Of a stretch of DNA of 53,517 nucleotides, positions 1 to 8,442 are shown piece by piece. Position 1 is the stretch's first letter; each line of letters begins with the position of its first letter. The DNA is from JACCTH01 sp050741915. GTDB lineage: Bacteria; Actinomycetota; Acidimicrobiia; Spongiisociales; ZC4RG35. The stretch is taken from assembly GCA_050741915.1 (NCBI GenBank), contig JBOGEX010000011.1, positions 1 to 53,517 of the forward strand, written 5' to 3'. The notes under the pieces are model-generated. The model saw nothing but the letters and a program-made list of their open reading frames with translations. It was not told where the DNA came from and did no database searches. The translations under genes and the position numbers were made by a program.

Positions 1-19
1 CTGTAAAGAGTCCTTCGGG

Positions 20-94
20 TGGGCCCGGCAGGCTTCGAACCTGCAACCAACGGATTATGAGTCCGCTGCTCTGACCAGATTGAGCTACGGGCCC
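20..94 (-). tRNA. tRNA with CAT anticodon (Ile2 or elongator Met)
   Basis: The minus strand folds as a complete cloverleaf. The 7-bp acceptor stem GGGCCCG/CGGGCCC is perfect, the discriminator is A (base 20), the anticodon loop reads CTCATAA (anticodon CAT) and the T-loop is TTCGAAG. No CCA is encoded after the discriminator. A CAT anticodon fits elongator Met, initiator Met or the tRNA-Ile2 whose C34 is changed to lysidine. The first acceptor pair is Watson-Crick, which argues against initiator. The arrangement resembles tRNA-Ile2 genes as well as elongator Met, and I cannot separate these two by eye. Confidence 0.93.
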
Positions 95-128
95 GGGTTA
101 TTCCGAGCGTAGTTTCGCAGGCGTGCGG

Positions 129-134
129 TACTGT
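129..134 (+). promoter_or_regulatory. Candidate -10 box of a leaderless promoter for the VOC gene
   Basis: TACTGT ends ten bases before the ATG at 145, the spacing expected if transcription starts at or very near the start codon. No Shine-Dalgarno sequence precedes that ATG, which agrees with a leaderless message. No convincing -35 box is visible. This is a weak, position-based call. Confidence 0.3.
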
Positions 135-144
135 CAGCCCTCGC

Positions 145-519
145 ATGGACTTTACGGTCAAGTTCGAGGTTGCGGTTTCAGACCTGGCGCGTTCGCGAGC
201 CTGGTACTCGGCCGTCCTCGACCTGGAACCGGTCGACCCGGAGGGCGCGGAACTGGTTTACAAGGTGGGCGAGACGGTGTTCGGCATGTACGAATCGGAC
301 AACGCCGGCACCAACAAGGCGACGACGATGCGGCTCTTGGTTGACGACTTCGATTCAGCTCGGGCCGACCTCCTGTCGGATGGCATCACCTTCGAGGACT
401 ACGACCTCGACGAAGAATTCAAGACGGTGGAGGGCGTGCTCACCTCACCCGACGGTGAGAGGACGGCCTGGTTCAAGGATCCCGACGGGAACATCATCGC
501 CCTCGGCTCGTCTCTCTGA
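145..519 (+). CDS. VOC (glyoxalase/bleomycin-resistance fold) protein
   Basis: A 124-residue protein that covers one complete vicinal-oxygen-chelate module. The N-terminal strand-helix unit (KFEVAVSDLARSRAWYSAVL, residues 6-25) and the C-terminal DPDGN turn followed by a strand are typical. The family covers glyoxalases, ring-cleaving dioxygenases and drug-binding proteins that place a divalent metal between paired beta-alpha-beta-beta-beta units. The final metal-binding Glu usual after DPDGN is replaced (DPDGNIIAL), so a non-catalytic or ligand-binding role is possible. The substrate cannot be told. It is divergent from the tRNA gene and apparently monocistronic, and its start has no ribosome-binding site. 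Confidence 0.85.
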   Translation: MDFTVKFEVAVSDLARSRAWYSAVLDLEPVDPEGAELVYKVGETVFGMYESDNAGTNKATTMRLLVDDFDSARADLLSDGITFEDYDLDEEFKTVEGVLTSPDGERTAWFKDPDGNIIALGSSL

Positions 520-640
520 GCGTACGGTGAATCGTCTCTGAGAGAACAAGCAAGCCGGCATCGCAATCTGAATGCAATCTTCTGCGGAAACCACGGCATA
601 GAGCCTTAGGTTCGCGTTCGGGTTTAGCGAGACATGCCAA

Positions 641-3600
641 ATGTCTACGCTGCCCTCAGGCGTGGCATCAAGTGACCCTTTAGCAGCAACAGCCGACCGA
701 TTCGGACCTTACGTACCAAGCGTCGCCGCCAGTTGGCGCGGCGATGCCCGATGGCGCCCCGTCGTGGGCTCATTGTTATTCGTCGACATCTCGGGCTTCA
801 CGAATCTTTCCGAGCGACTGGCCCGAAAGGGCCGCCAAGGCGCCGAAGAACTCACATTCGTCCTAGACCGGATCTTCGGCCGAATGCTCGAGGTGTCCTC
901 CGACCGAGGTGGGTCTTTGGTCAAGTTTGGCGGCGACGCCCTGCTTCTCCTCTTCGACGTCGAAGATTACGTCCTGCAGGCCTGCGCCGCCGCCGTGGAG
1001 ATGAGAGGCGCACTGCGGGAGGCTGCCAAGGAGCCTACGAGCGTTGGGCGGATCAACCTCAAGATGTCCTCAGGAGTGCACACCGGCACAGTGGACTTCT
1101 TTCTCGTGGGATCGTCACATCGCGAGCTCATCGTGACCGGCCCGACGGCAACGGTCGCCACTCAAATGGAATCGACGGCCGAGGCGGGCCAAATCCTGGT
1201 CAGCCCCGAAGTGCGCGCCCACCTCCCCTCCGACTTCCTTGGAAGTCAAAAAGGTGAAGGCTGGCTCCTGCGGAAGATACGAATCTCGCATGCTCCCGTA
1301 GGAAAAGGACAGCCCACGTCTGGCGACAACCTCGCTGGGTTCATACCGCGGGCGTTGCGTGAGAAAATCGCCGCGGGTGCGGTCGAGTCTGAACACCGAA
1401 TGGCGTCGATTGCCTTCGTCAAGTTCAAAGGCGTTGATGAGTTATTGGCCAACCAAGGCCCAGAGCGTGTGGCCGAGGAGCTGGACCTTCTGGTAGCCGC
1501 TGTGCAGACCGCAGCGGACAAGGAAGATGTGACTTTCCTGGCCTCGGACATCGACTCCGACGGTGGGAAAATCATCCTGGTAACCGGGGTTCCCGACAGC
1601 CAACATGACGACGAGGGCCGACTTCTCCGAACTGTCCGCCAGATCATTGAAACCGATTTGAGTATCACGTTGCGGGTGGGCGTAAATCGGGGCCACGTCT
1701 TTTCCGGGAGCGTTGGCACTCCCTTCCGCCGCACCTACACGGTGATGGGCGACTCGGTCAACCTGGCCGCCAGATTGATGGCCGCGGCCGGGCCGAAGAT
1801 GATCTACAGCACTCCTTCGGTCCTCGAACGCTCGTCCACGCTGTTTCGGGCGCAGCCGCTGGAGCCGTTCAAGGTCAAGGGTAAGGAACAGCCCGTCTCG
1901 GCCTATGCCGTCGAGGGCGAGATGGGAGTCCGGCCGCCCGAACTGAGGCACGAGTTGCCCTTCCATGGCCGCCAGGCTGAGTTGCAGATGTTGGTCACGA
2001 TCGTCACCACCTGCGCGGCTTCCGGCCGCGGCGGAATCATGACCCTGACGGGCGAGACGGGGGTGGGTAAGAGCCGCCTTATAGCCGAAGTGATCGAGCG
2101 CTGCCCCGGCCTTGCCACTCTGATGATTCAGGCCGAGCCGAATGGGCGCGAGAATGCCTATTGGGCGTTGCGCGATCCGTTGCGACGGATGATCGGGGTC
2201 GATCGCGCCTCGCAGACGGAGATGGCGGTGAGCCTCCGATCGCGTGTGGCCGAGATCGCCTCCAAATTGAGTGGAGCGCTTCCACTCCTGGGAGATGCCT
2301 TGCACATCGAGATTCCGGATACCGACTCTTCAGCGGCGATAGACCCCCGTTTCCGACCCGAACGGACTGCCGACGCCGTCATCGAATTGATCGAGCACGT
2401 ACACCAGGGTCCGTTCATCGCCATCGCCGAGGACGGGCAGTGGTTGGACGATGCCTCTTTGGGCTTGCTGACGAGAATCGGCACCGCGGCCGAATCGAAG
2501 CCCTGGACCGTGATCGTTACCGCAACCCAGGACCGGGGTGGATTCCAACCGCTGGGCCAGGAAATCGCGCTGCGCCCCCTCGACGAGGCCGCGATTCGCC
2601 AGATCACGATTCAGACCACGGCCGCGGCTCCTCTGCGCCCTCATGAATTGGACAACGTCGTCGCCCGCGCCGACGGCAACCCTCTCTTCCTGGCCGAAAT
2701 GCTGCGAATGATTCGGGACACGGGTAGCGCCGATCGCCTACCGGAGTCACTTGACGAAGTGGTTTCGAAAGAGATCGACACCCTTCCCCCGCTTACGCGC
2801 CAAATGATGCGCTATTCGTCGGTACTTGGCCGAAGCTTTCGACGAGTGGTGCTTGACGAGTTCCTGGCCCCCGATGGGGTCCACATCGACGATGCCGCCG
2901 AGCTTGAGTTGAGCCGGTTCATCGAAATCAACGCAGAAGGGCGGATGCAATTCCGGCACGTTGTCGTGCACGACGTCGCCTACGAAGGGCTTTCCTACCG
3001 ACGGCGCCGCGAGCTCCACTCTCGAGCAGGAAATGTCATCGAACGGATGGCCGGTGACGACACCGATGCTGTCGCAGAGTATCTCGCCACCCACTACTCC
3101 CTATCTGGATCCCAAGAGAAGGTCTGGCATTACGCCCGAGTCGCCGCCGATCGTGCCAAGAGGGCCTACGCCAACACCGAGGCGGCCGCCCACTATCGAC
3201 GAGCAGCCGAAGCGGGAAAGCATCTCTCCGACGTCGGTCGATCACAGCTCGCCGACATCTGGATCCTTTTGGGTGAGGTCAACGAGCTCTCCGGCCAAAT
3301 GGAGGCCTCCCGTGATGCTTACACCCGCGCCTTTGGGTTGGACCCTTCCGATCCGGTGCGAAGGGCCGACATTTATCTCAGAAGAGCCGGTACTTGGATG
3401 AACTCCGGCAGACTTGCCCAAGCAATGAAGAACGTGACTCTGGGGCGAAAACAGCTCCACAACGACGGCCACAGGCGGGACGAACCGATATTGGCTCGAT
3501 TGGACGCCTTCGAGGCCAGCGTTCACGCCGCCAGCGGGAGAGCCGCGCCAGCTTTGAGTGCCGCCCACCGGGCTGTCGAACGGGCTCGCGCAACCGGGGA

Positions 3601-4465
3601 AGAGGAAGCTCTCGCCCGTGCGTACGGGGTGATCGACTGGGGCAACTTCGTCTTGGGTCGCGATGAACCCCGCCGCAGCCCCGAGGCGATAGAGATCCTT
3701 CAGCGTCTCAACAAGCTCGAGACGAGCGTGGGAATGATGAACAACATGGGAGCATTTGCCTATCTGGAAGGCCATTGGGACGAGGCCGTCGAGTGGTACC
3801 GAAAAGGCGTCGACACCGCCGAGCGAGCCGGCAACGTCCTCGAGGCCGCCAATACCCGGGCCAACATGGCGGAGGTACTGGTGAGTCAACGGCGCTTTGA
3901 CGAAGCGCTTCCGTTGCTCGAAGAGGCAGAAAGGACGGCCCGAGCATCAGCCGCCAGTTGGATCCTCCCCGGCGTGCGCCTCCAGAAAGGACGAGCGGCG
4001 ATCGGGGTCGGGGAACACGATCGCGGGATCGCAGAGCTTGAGAACCTGTTCGCAGAGCAACTTGCCGCCGGTGACGCGATGGAGAAACCGGAGACCGTGA
4101 TCCACCTGGGAGAGGGTCTCGTCGGTGCCGGTCGGTCCGAAGACGCACTCGCAAGGCTCGCCTCCATAGATGAGGAGGCGCCCCGGGCCGCCGACCGGAT
4201 TCGCGCTGGAGCAGCCCGGGTCCGCGGTCTGGCGCTCGAATCGCTAGGTCGAGATTGGCGGGATGCATTGCAAACGGGTCTCGAAATCGCCGTCGAGAAC
4301 GGCGACCAATACGAGCAGGCGTTAGCGCTGGAAGCGATCGCACAAGCAGAGCGCAGGGCCGGGAATGACCCCGACCCTGCTGACGAGGAGCGTCAGATGA
4401 TGCTCTTCAACCTGCTCGGATTCCTAACTCATCTGAACGAGAACGTCGGATCGTCTTCGAAGTAG
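641..4465 (+). CDS. Soluble-adenylyl-cyclase-like protein: two class III cyclase domains, AAA ATPase, TPR
   Basis: A 1274-residue cytoplasmic signalling protein built in the order of animal soluble adenylyl cyclase: cyclase domain 1 (about 42-200), cyclase domain 2 (about 255-425), AAA/STAND-type ATPase (Walker A GETGVGKS at 471-478, Walker B-like AIAEDGQWLDD) and TPR-like helices from about 830 to 1250. Domain 1 has both metal aspartates (D49 in VDISGF, D99 in KFGGDALL) but not the transition-state Asn/Arg pair (T171 and Q175 there). Domain 2 has N374 and R378 (MGDSVNLAARL) but K261 and K310 where the metal Asps would be. Together they would make one composite active site. T367 in the YTVMGD stretch is typical of class IIIb enzymes, so cAMP is the likely product. 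The 3' end overlaps the convergent secreted-protein gene by 37 bases. Confidence 0.9.
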   Translation: MSTLPSGVASSDPLAATADRFGPYVPSVAASWRGDARWRPVVGSLLFVDISGFTNLSERLARKGRQGAEELTFVLDRIFGRMLEVSSDRGGSLVKFGGDALLLLFDVEDYVLQACAAAVEMRGALREAAKEPTSVGRINLKMSSGVHTGTVDFFLVGSSHRELIVTGPTATVATQMESTAEAGQILVSPEVRAHLPSDFLGSQKGEGWLLRKIRISHAPVGKGQPTSGDNLAGFIPRALREKIAAGAVESEHRMASIAFVKFKGVDELLANQGPERVAEELDLLVAAVQTAADKEDVTFLASDIDSDGGKIILVTGVPDSQHDDEGRLLRTVRQIIETDLSITLRVGVNRGHVFSGSVGTPFRRTYTVMGDSVNLAARLMAAAGPKMIYSTPSVLERSSTLFRAQPLEPFKVKGKEQPVSAYAVEGEMGVRPPELRHELPFHGRQAELQMLVTIVTTCAASGRGGIMTLTGETGVGKSRLIAEVIERCPGLATLMIQAEPNGRENAYWALRDPLRRMIGVDRASQTEMAVSLRSRVAEIASKLSGALPLLGDALHIEIPDTDSSAAIDPRFRPERTADAVIELIEHVHQGPFIAIAEDGQWLDDASLGLLTRIGTAAESKPWTVIVTATQDRGGFQPLGQEIALRPLDEAAIRQITIQTTAAAPLRPHELDNVVARADGNPLFLAEMLRMIRDTGSADRLPESLDEVVSKEIDTLPPLTRQMMRYSSVLGRSFRRVVLDEFLAPDGVHIDDAAELELSRFIEINAEGRMQFRHVVVHDVAYEGLSYRRRRELHSRAGNVIERMAGDDTDAVAEYLATHYSLSGSQEKVWHYARVAADRAKRAYANTEAAAHYRRAAEAGKHLSDVGRSQLADIWILLGEVNELSGQMEASRDAYTRAFGLDPSDPVRRADIYLRRAGTWMNSGRLAQAMKNVTLGRKQLHNDGHRRDEPILARLDAFEASVHAASGRAAPALSAAHRAVERARATGEEEALARAYGVIDWGNFVLGRDEPRRSPEAIEILQRLNKLETSVGMMNNMGAFAYLEGHWDEAVEWYRKGVDTAERAGNVLEAANTRANMAEVLVSQRRFDEALPLLEEAERTARASAASWILPGVRLQKGRAAIGVGEHDRGIAELENLFAEQLAAGDAMEKPETVIHLGEGLVGAGRSEDALARLASIDEEAPRAADRIRAGAARVRGLALESLGRDWRDALQTGLEIAVENGDQYEQALALEAIAQAERRAGNDPDPADEERQMMLFNLLGFLTHLNENVGSSSK

Positions 4466-5646
4466 ATCGACCAAACCTCGGTGCCAACACCTTCGCCCGT
4501 TGGCATTAACGACACTCCGAAGTAGCAAGCGAACTCGCCGCCCCCCGGCAACAATCCGGTGTCGCTTTGCTCGAAGAACGCATCCGTGAACTCGGGCTGA
4601 CCGAGGCAGGGCTGAAGCGGCATTTCGGGCGACTCAGGACCTCCGTCGCTGTATTCCATCACCAAAGACGTGACCTGTCCGTCGCCGTCCGTCGTGATCG
4701 GCTGATCTTCGATGGTGAGTTCCATCGTGTACCGGGCCAGACTGTCCTCTAGAAGGGGAGCGAAGGTCAGAGACGAAGATGTGACGTCGTCGTTGTAGTT
4801 CTTCAGCTCGGTACACCCCGCGTCCCAGCCGGATCCCAGGTTGAGAGCCTGCATCGTGACCTCGGCGACCACCTCTTCCACGTCGCCATCGGTGATGGTA
4901 ACCGTGTCCCCGCAGGTGATCTGGCCGTCGAAGGCCTTCACGACCTCGAACTGACTCGAGTTGCTGTCCGGGTCGAGCATGCCATCCTCGGTCCCGTCGG
5001 CCCCGCCCTCCAGGGAAAGAGCTCCAGCGGAGGGATCGAACACAACCTCATCGAACAAAACCTGATTGCCTTCGTCCAGCGGTCGGTAGTTGAGCCTGAA
5101 GTTGTCACCATCACCTGAGTCAGGACCATCGTCCGACCCACCCGTCCCCGTGAAGCCTGTCAACGTGTGAACGGTGCTGCCTTCGTGCTTAAAGATCACA
5201 TCGACCACTGCGTTGAACTTCAGCTCGAGATCGACGTCGATCGCTGTCATCAGGTAGCCGTCGAGATGAGAGCCGAGGGACACCGAGATCGCCTCCCCAT
5301 CCTCGGCCTCAACTCGCCCACAGGGCTCACCCGACCCATCTTTAGAGCTCTTGACACCCAACCCGTCCTTGACCAAGCCGAGCTGTCCACCGATCGGGGT
5401 GACCCGAAGAATTTCGGGAGCAGCGGCAAACGTGACCGAGCAGTTGTTCTTGCTAGTGATGGCCTGGGTGTCGGTCATCCATGTCACCTGGTCCGTTTGC
5501 CCCAGCGTCAACAGCACCACCGATGGATCGCCGTCGGTTGCCGCAGAACCGGAGTGCGAGCCAGCCGCAAGCCCGCCAGGCAACAACGCTCCTATTAGCG
5601 CCGCCGCCCCAAACGCGACCAAACGAAATCTGCGTCCTTTAGCCAT
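4429..5646 (-). CDS. Secreted acidic protein of unknown function
   Basis: A 405-residue protein with no family I recognise. The start at 5646 is chosen because it gives a classical signal peptide (MAKGRRFRLVAFGAAALIGA, then a cleavage region ending LAAGSHS) and because GGGAG lies just upstream; a 16-residue longer reading would spoil the signal. The mature part is rich in Asp, Glu, Gly, Ser and Thr, has a Gly/Asp-rich linker near the middle, and carries six cysteines that could form disulfides outside the cell. No membrane anchor, sortase signal or repeat is visible. It probably leaves the cell or stays at the surface. It is convergent with, and overlaps, the cyclase gene. Confidence 0.75.
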   Translation of the reverse strand: MAKGRRFRLVAFGAAALIGALLPGGLAAGSHSGSAATDGDPSVVLLTLGQTDQVTWMTDTQAITSKNNCSVTFAAAPEILRVTPIGGQLGLVKDGLGVKSSKDGSGEPCGRVEAEDGEAISVSLGSHLDGYLMTAIDVDLELKFNAVVDVIFKHEGSTVHTLTGFTGTGGSDDGPDSGDGDNFRLNYRPLDEGNQVLFDEVVFDPSAGALSLEGGADGTEDGMLDPDSNSSQFEVVKAFDGQITCGDTVTITDGDVEEVVAEVTMQALNLGSGWDAGCTELKNYNDDVTSSSLTFAPLLEDSLARYTMELTIEDQPITTDGDGQVTSLVMEYSDGGPESPEMPLQPCLGQPEFTDAFFEQSDTGLLPGGGEFACYFGVSLMPTGEGVGTEVWSIYFEDDPTFSFR

Positions 5647-5795
5647 GTCACTCCCTTCACCCCTTCCGGGGCGATCCACCCGCCCAACGATCAATTAGCG
5701 CAATGAACGTAGTCGCTTTTGGGAGGTTGTGTACAGAAATTCACTAGGAGGAAGACAAGCGGCCCCCCGTGTGGTTTGGCATTAGCTTGCGCCTG

Positions 5796-6191
5796 ATGAA
5801 CTCCCAGGTTCCGGTCGAGATGATTCTCCTACGACAGGCGGCCAGCTACATGACCCTTCCAATTCTGATGATGGACGCCCGCGGGTCCTTGCTGTTCTAC
5901 AACGAACCAGCCGAACGGCTGCTCGGAATTACCTTCGACGAAGCCGGGCCAATCCACGCCGAGCAGCTCGGCGGCTTGTTCGAGGCGACGGATCTCGAAG
6001 GGAATGTCCTCGCGGACGCCGAGATTCCGGTCGTTTCGGCGCTGATGCATCGCAAGCCGTATCACCGCCGGCTGCGGTTTCGGGGGTTGGATGGGGCCTG
6101 GCATGAGGTCGAGGCGACGGCGATCCCGGTCGAGGGCCACGGAAAGCGATTCGTCGGCGTCTTCGCCACTTTTTGGGAAGCGTCGAATTGA
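5796..6191 (+). CDS. Single PAS-domain protein
   Basis: A 131-residue stand-alone PAS sensor. The PAS core runs from about residue 10 (LLRQAASYMTLPILMMDARG) through FYNEPAERLLG to a last beta strand that includes VEATAIPVEG, with no output domain. Such proteins bind a small ligand or cofactor and signal through a partner. I chose the ATG at 5796 because related sequences begin close to a VPVE-RQ motif; a GTG at 5769 would add nine residues. Its stop codon overlaps the TTG start of the next gene (TTGA), so the two are probably translated together and may work together. Confidence 0.75.
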   Translation: MNSQVPVEMILLRQAASYMTLPILMMDARGSLLFYNEPAERLLGITFDEAGPIHAEQLGGLFEATDLEGNVLADAEIPVVSALMHRKPYHRRLRFRGLDGAWHEVEATAIPVEGHGKRFVGVFATFWEASN

Positions 6192-7015
6192 AGATCAGGC
6201 TCTGGGGGACGAGGGGCTCGATCGCCAGCGCCGGACCGGAGACGGTGCGTTATGGAGGCGACACGTCCGCAGTCGAGCTCCGGACAAGCACCGGTCGGGT
6301 TGTGGTCCTCGACGCCGGGAGTGGAGTTCGGCGCCTCGGCCACGAGTTGGATGACGCAGAGCGGGTCGACATCCTCCTCAGCCACCTTCACATGGACCAT
6401 GTCCAAGGCCTTCCATTCTTTCGCCCCTTGCTCGACCCCGAAGTCGAGGTTCATTTGTGGGGACCAATGTCGACGACCCGGAGCCTTGAAGCGCGATTGG
6501 CTCGCTATTTGTCTCCTCCCCTGTTTCCCATCAGAGTGCGTGACTTACCCAACGTCGAGTTTCACGATGTCCCGCTGTCGAGTTTCGACATCGACTCGTT
6601 GCGGATCACGGCTGACCTGATCACCCATCCAGGGACGACTCTCGGATTTCGCATTGAGGAAGGCGAGTCGTCCCTGGCTTATATGCCCGACCATGAGCCG
6701 GCGCTGGGATGCGACACGTTTCCGAATGAGCCGCGGTGGACGTCTGGATTTGCCCTGGCCGAGGGCGTCGATCTATTGATCCACGACGCCCAATACACCG
6801 ACGAGGAGTACGCCGCTCGCATCGGTTGGGGCCACACGTCATTCTCGCAGCTGCAGAAGTTCGGGTCGATCACCGGAGCCACCGAGCTGGTGACGTTCCA
6901 TCATGATCCGGCCCATACCGATGATTTCCTCGACGAGGTCCACCGATCCCTCGCCGCCCGCGCCAACGGATTCACCGTCTCCGCTGGTGTCGCCGGATTT
7001 CAGCGGGAACTTTGA
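6188..7015 (+). CDS. Metallo-beta-lactamase-fold hydrolase (GTRGS/PhnP-like)
   Basis: A 275-residue enzyme with the signature HLHMDHVQG (HxHxDH) that binds two zinc ions, a later histidine (THPG) and a C-terminal FHHDP. The opening KIRLWGTRGS is typical of the COG1235-type subgroup, which includes cyclic phosphodiesterases and other phosphoesterases; the true substrate here is unknown. The TTG at 6188 is preferred over an in-frame TTG at 6173 because it puts KIRLWGTRGS at the N-terminus and overlaps the PAS stop codon by four bases. The 3' end overlaps the convergent ltrA-like gene by 16 bases. Confidence 0.85.
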   Translation: MKIRLWGTRGSIASAGPETVRYGGDTSAVELRTSTGRVVVLDAGSGVRRLGHELDDAERVDILLSHLHMDHVQGLPFFRPLLDPEVEVHLWGPMSTTRSLEARLARYLSPPLFPIRVRDLPNVEFHDVPLSSFDIDSLRITADLITHPGTTLGFRIEEGESSLAYMPDHEPALGCDTFPNEPRWTSGFALAEGVDLLIHDAQYTDEEYAARIGWGHTSFSQLQKFGSITGATELVTFHHDPAHTDDFLDEVHRSLAARANGFTVSAGVAGFQREL

Positions 7016-8217
7016 TCTCCCTCTTCTCTTGCTTCCAGCATCGAGATGTTCATACCCGGAGCGACCGGCACTTCCCGCGCCCGCCAGTCGGCCACGACCT
7101 CCGCTGCGCAGACCACGAGAACTGCCAGAGTGAGCCATTGCGGTTCGAGCCCGGAGAAAAACCCGATTCCGAGAAGGACGGGAATACCTGCGAGCCGGTT
7201 GATGGCGACGGTTGGGCTTCTAGGTCCACCCTCGCCAACCACCGCTGCAATCTGGATCAATGCCATCGAGGCGAACCCCACGACCACCGCGCCGACCAAA
7301 AGCCATCGGGCGGCAGTAGGCATGGGCTCGCCCCCGGCCTCGGCCACCGCTACCTCAAGTCCTACGCCGAGTGCGGCCAGAGCGGCGGCGAGCACGAAGT
7401 GGGTGTAGATCCAGGCCGTCGGCCGCCAGGTGCGTCGCACAGCGGCGGACCGCCGAACGACGGAGCCGGAGGTATTGTCGAAATACATCCACCAAACGGA
7501 AGTGGCGATCCCGATACCCATGGCGGCAGTGGCCGCGTGAGGAAAAGACCAATTGGCGTGAGCTAACCCGGCTACCAAAGCTGTGATCGCCTCACCCAGC
7601 ACGAGAATCGTGAAGAGGCCAAAGCGCTCGGGCAGGTGCGAAACATCAAGTGGAACGCGGGCCTGTTGGCGACGCATAACCCAGGGGGTGGCAAGGTCGA
7701 TGCATAGTGCCACCACCCACACCACGACCCGCGCCTCTTGTGCGACCAAGGCCGAGCCGGTCCAGACCGCCGCCGCCAGACCGAATCCGATCAGATACCC
7801 TCTCACCAGTTCGCGGGTTTCTTCCACAAAGCGATACGCACGCCAATACATGAGGACCAGGACCCAGCGGGCGGCGGCGTAGCCCCAGGCGAAGGCAACG
7901 GTCGACTCGGTCGCACCCGACAACGCAGCAGCGATCACGACCACGGCCACCATTTGTCCCGCGGCCAGGAGCCGGTAGACCAGATCGTCGGTGTCATAGC
8001 GGTCGGCGTAATAGGTATGGCTCGCCCAGAGCCACCAGAGAAGACCGAAGTAGCCAAGGAAGGCGGCGACCCCTGAGAGGTCCCGAAGAAGTCGGTCGGC
8101 CAGGACGGCGACACCGACGACGAAAGCCAGGTCGTAGAAGAGCTCGAGCCAGGTGGCTCGTCTCTCCTCCTGTTCCATCGTGCGAAGACGCGGCGGCGTG
8201 ATCCTGACGAAGCTCAT
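7000..8217 (-). CDS. LtrA (low temperature requirement A) family membrane protein
   Basis: A polytopic inner-membrane protein of about 405 residues with roughly ten hydrophobic segments. The N-terminal stretch (EERRATWLELFYDLAFVVGV) is the LtrA signature, where WLELFYDL precedes the first membrane span; the later HLPERFGLFTILVLGEAI is also typical. Members were named for cold growth in Listeria, and no transport or enzyme activity is settled. The ATG at 8217 is preferred; a GTG at 8253 would add twelve atypical residues. It is monocistronic and divergent from the redox signalling pair. Confidence 0.88.
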   Translation of the reverse strand: MSFVRITPPRLRTMEQEERRATWLELFYDLAFVVGVAVLADRLLRDLSGVAAFLGYFGLLWWLWASHTYYADRYDTDDLVYRLLAAGQMVAVVVIAAALSGATESTVAFAWGYAAARWVLVLMYWRAYRFVEETRELVRGYLIGFGLAAAVWTGSALVAQEARVVVWVVALCIDLATPWVMRRQQARVPLDVSHLPERFGLFTILVLGEAITALVAGLAHANWSFPHAATAAMGIGIATSVWWMYFDNTSGSVVRRSAAVRRTWRPTAWIYTHFVLAAALAALGVGLEVAVAEAGGEPMPTAARWLLVGAVVVGFASMALIQIAAVVGEGGPRSPTVAINRLAGIPVLLGIGFFSGLEPQWLTLAVLVVCAAEVVADWRAREVPVAPGMNISMLEAREEGDQSSR

Positions 8218-8442
8218 CTGCCGAACTGCTCCATGGGGCAAGATAGACGCCACGAACCACCCGACGCCTCAGAACGAATTGGGCCGCACCGCACCCAGAT
8301 ATCCCCGAGCCGAAGGTCCGACCCATTCGCAGGCCATGACTACGACCTCATACGATTGATGCGTGCTCAGAACTCCTGACCCGTGTACCGGGCTCTCAGC
8401 CCGGCAAATAGACACGGAATCAAGACGGCTGCGGGTAGCTCC

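Noticed and set aside
1442..2305. 287-codon minus-strand frame inside the cyclase gene
   Set aside because: Antisense shadow with biased composition; the plus frame has all cyclase and ATPase motifs.
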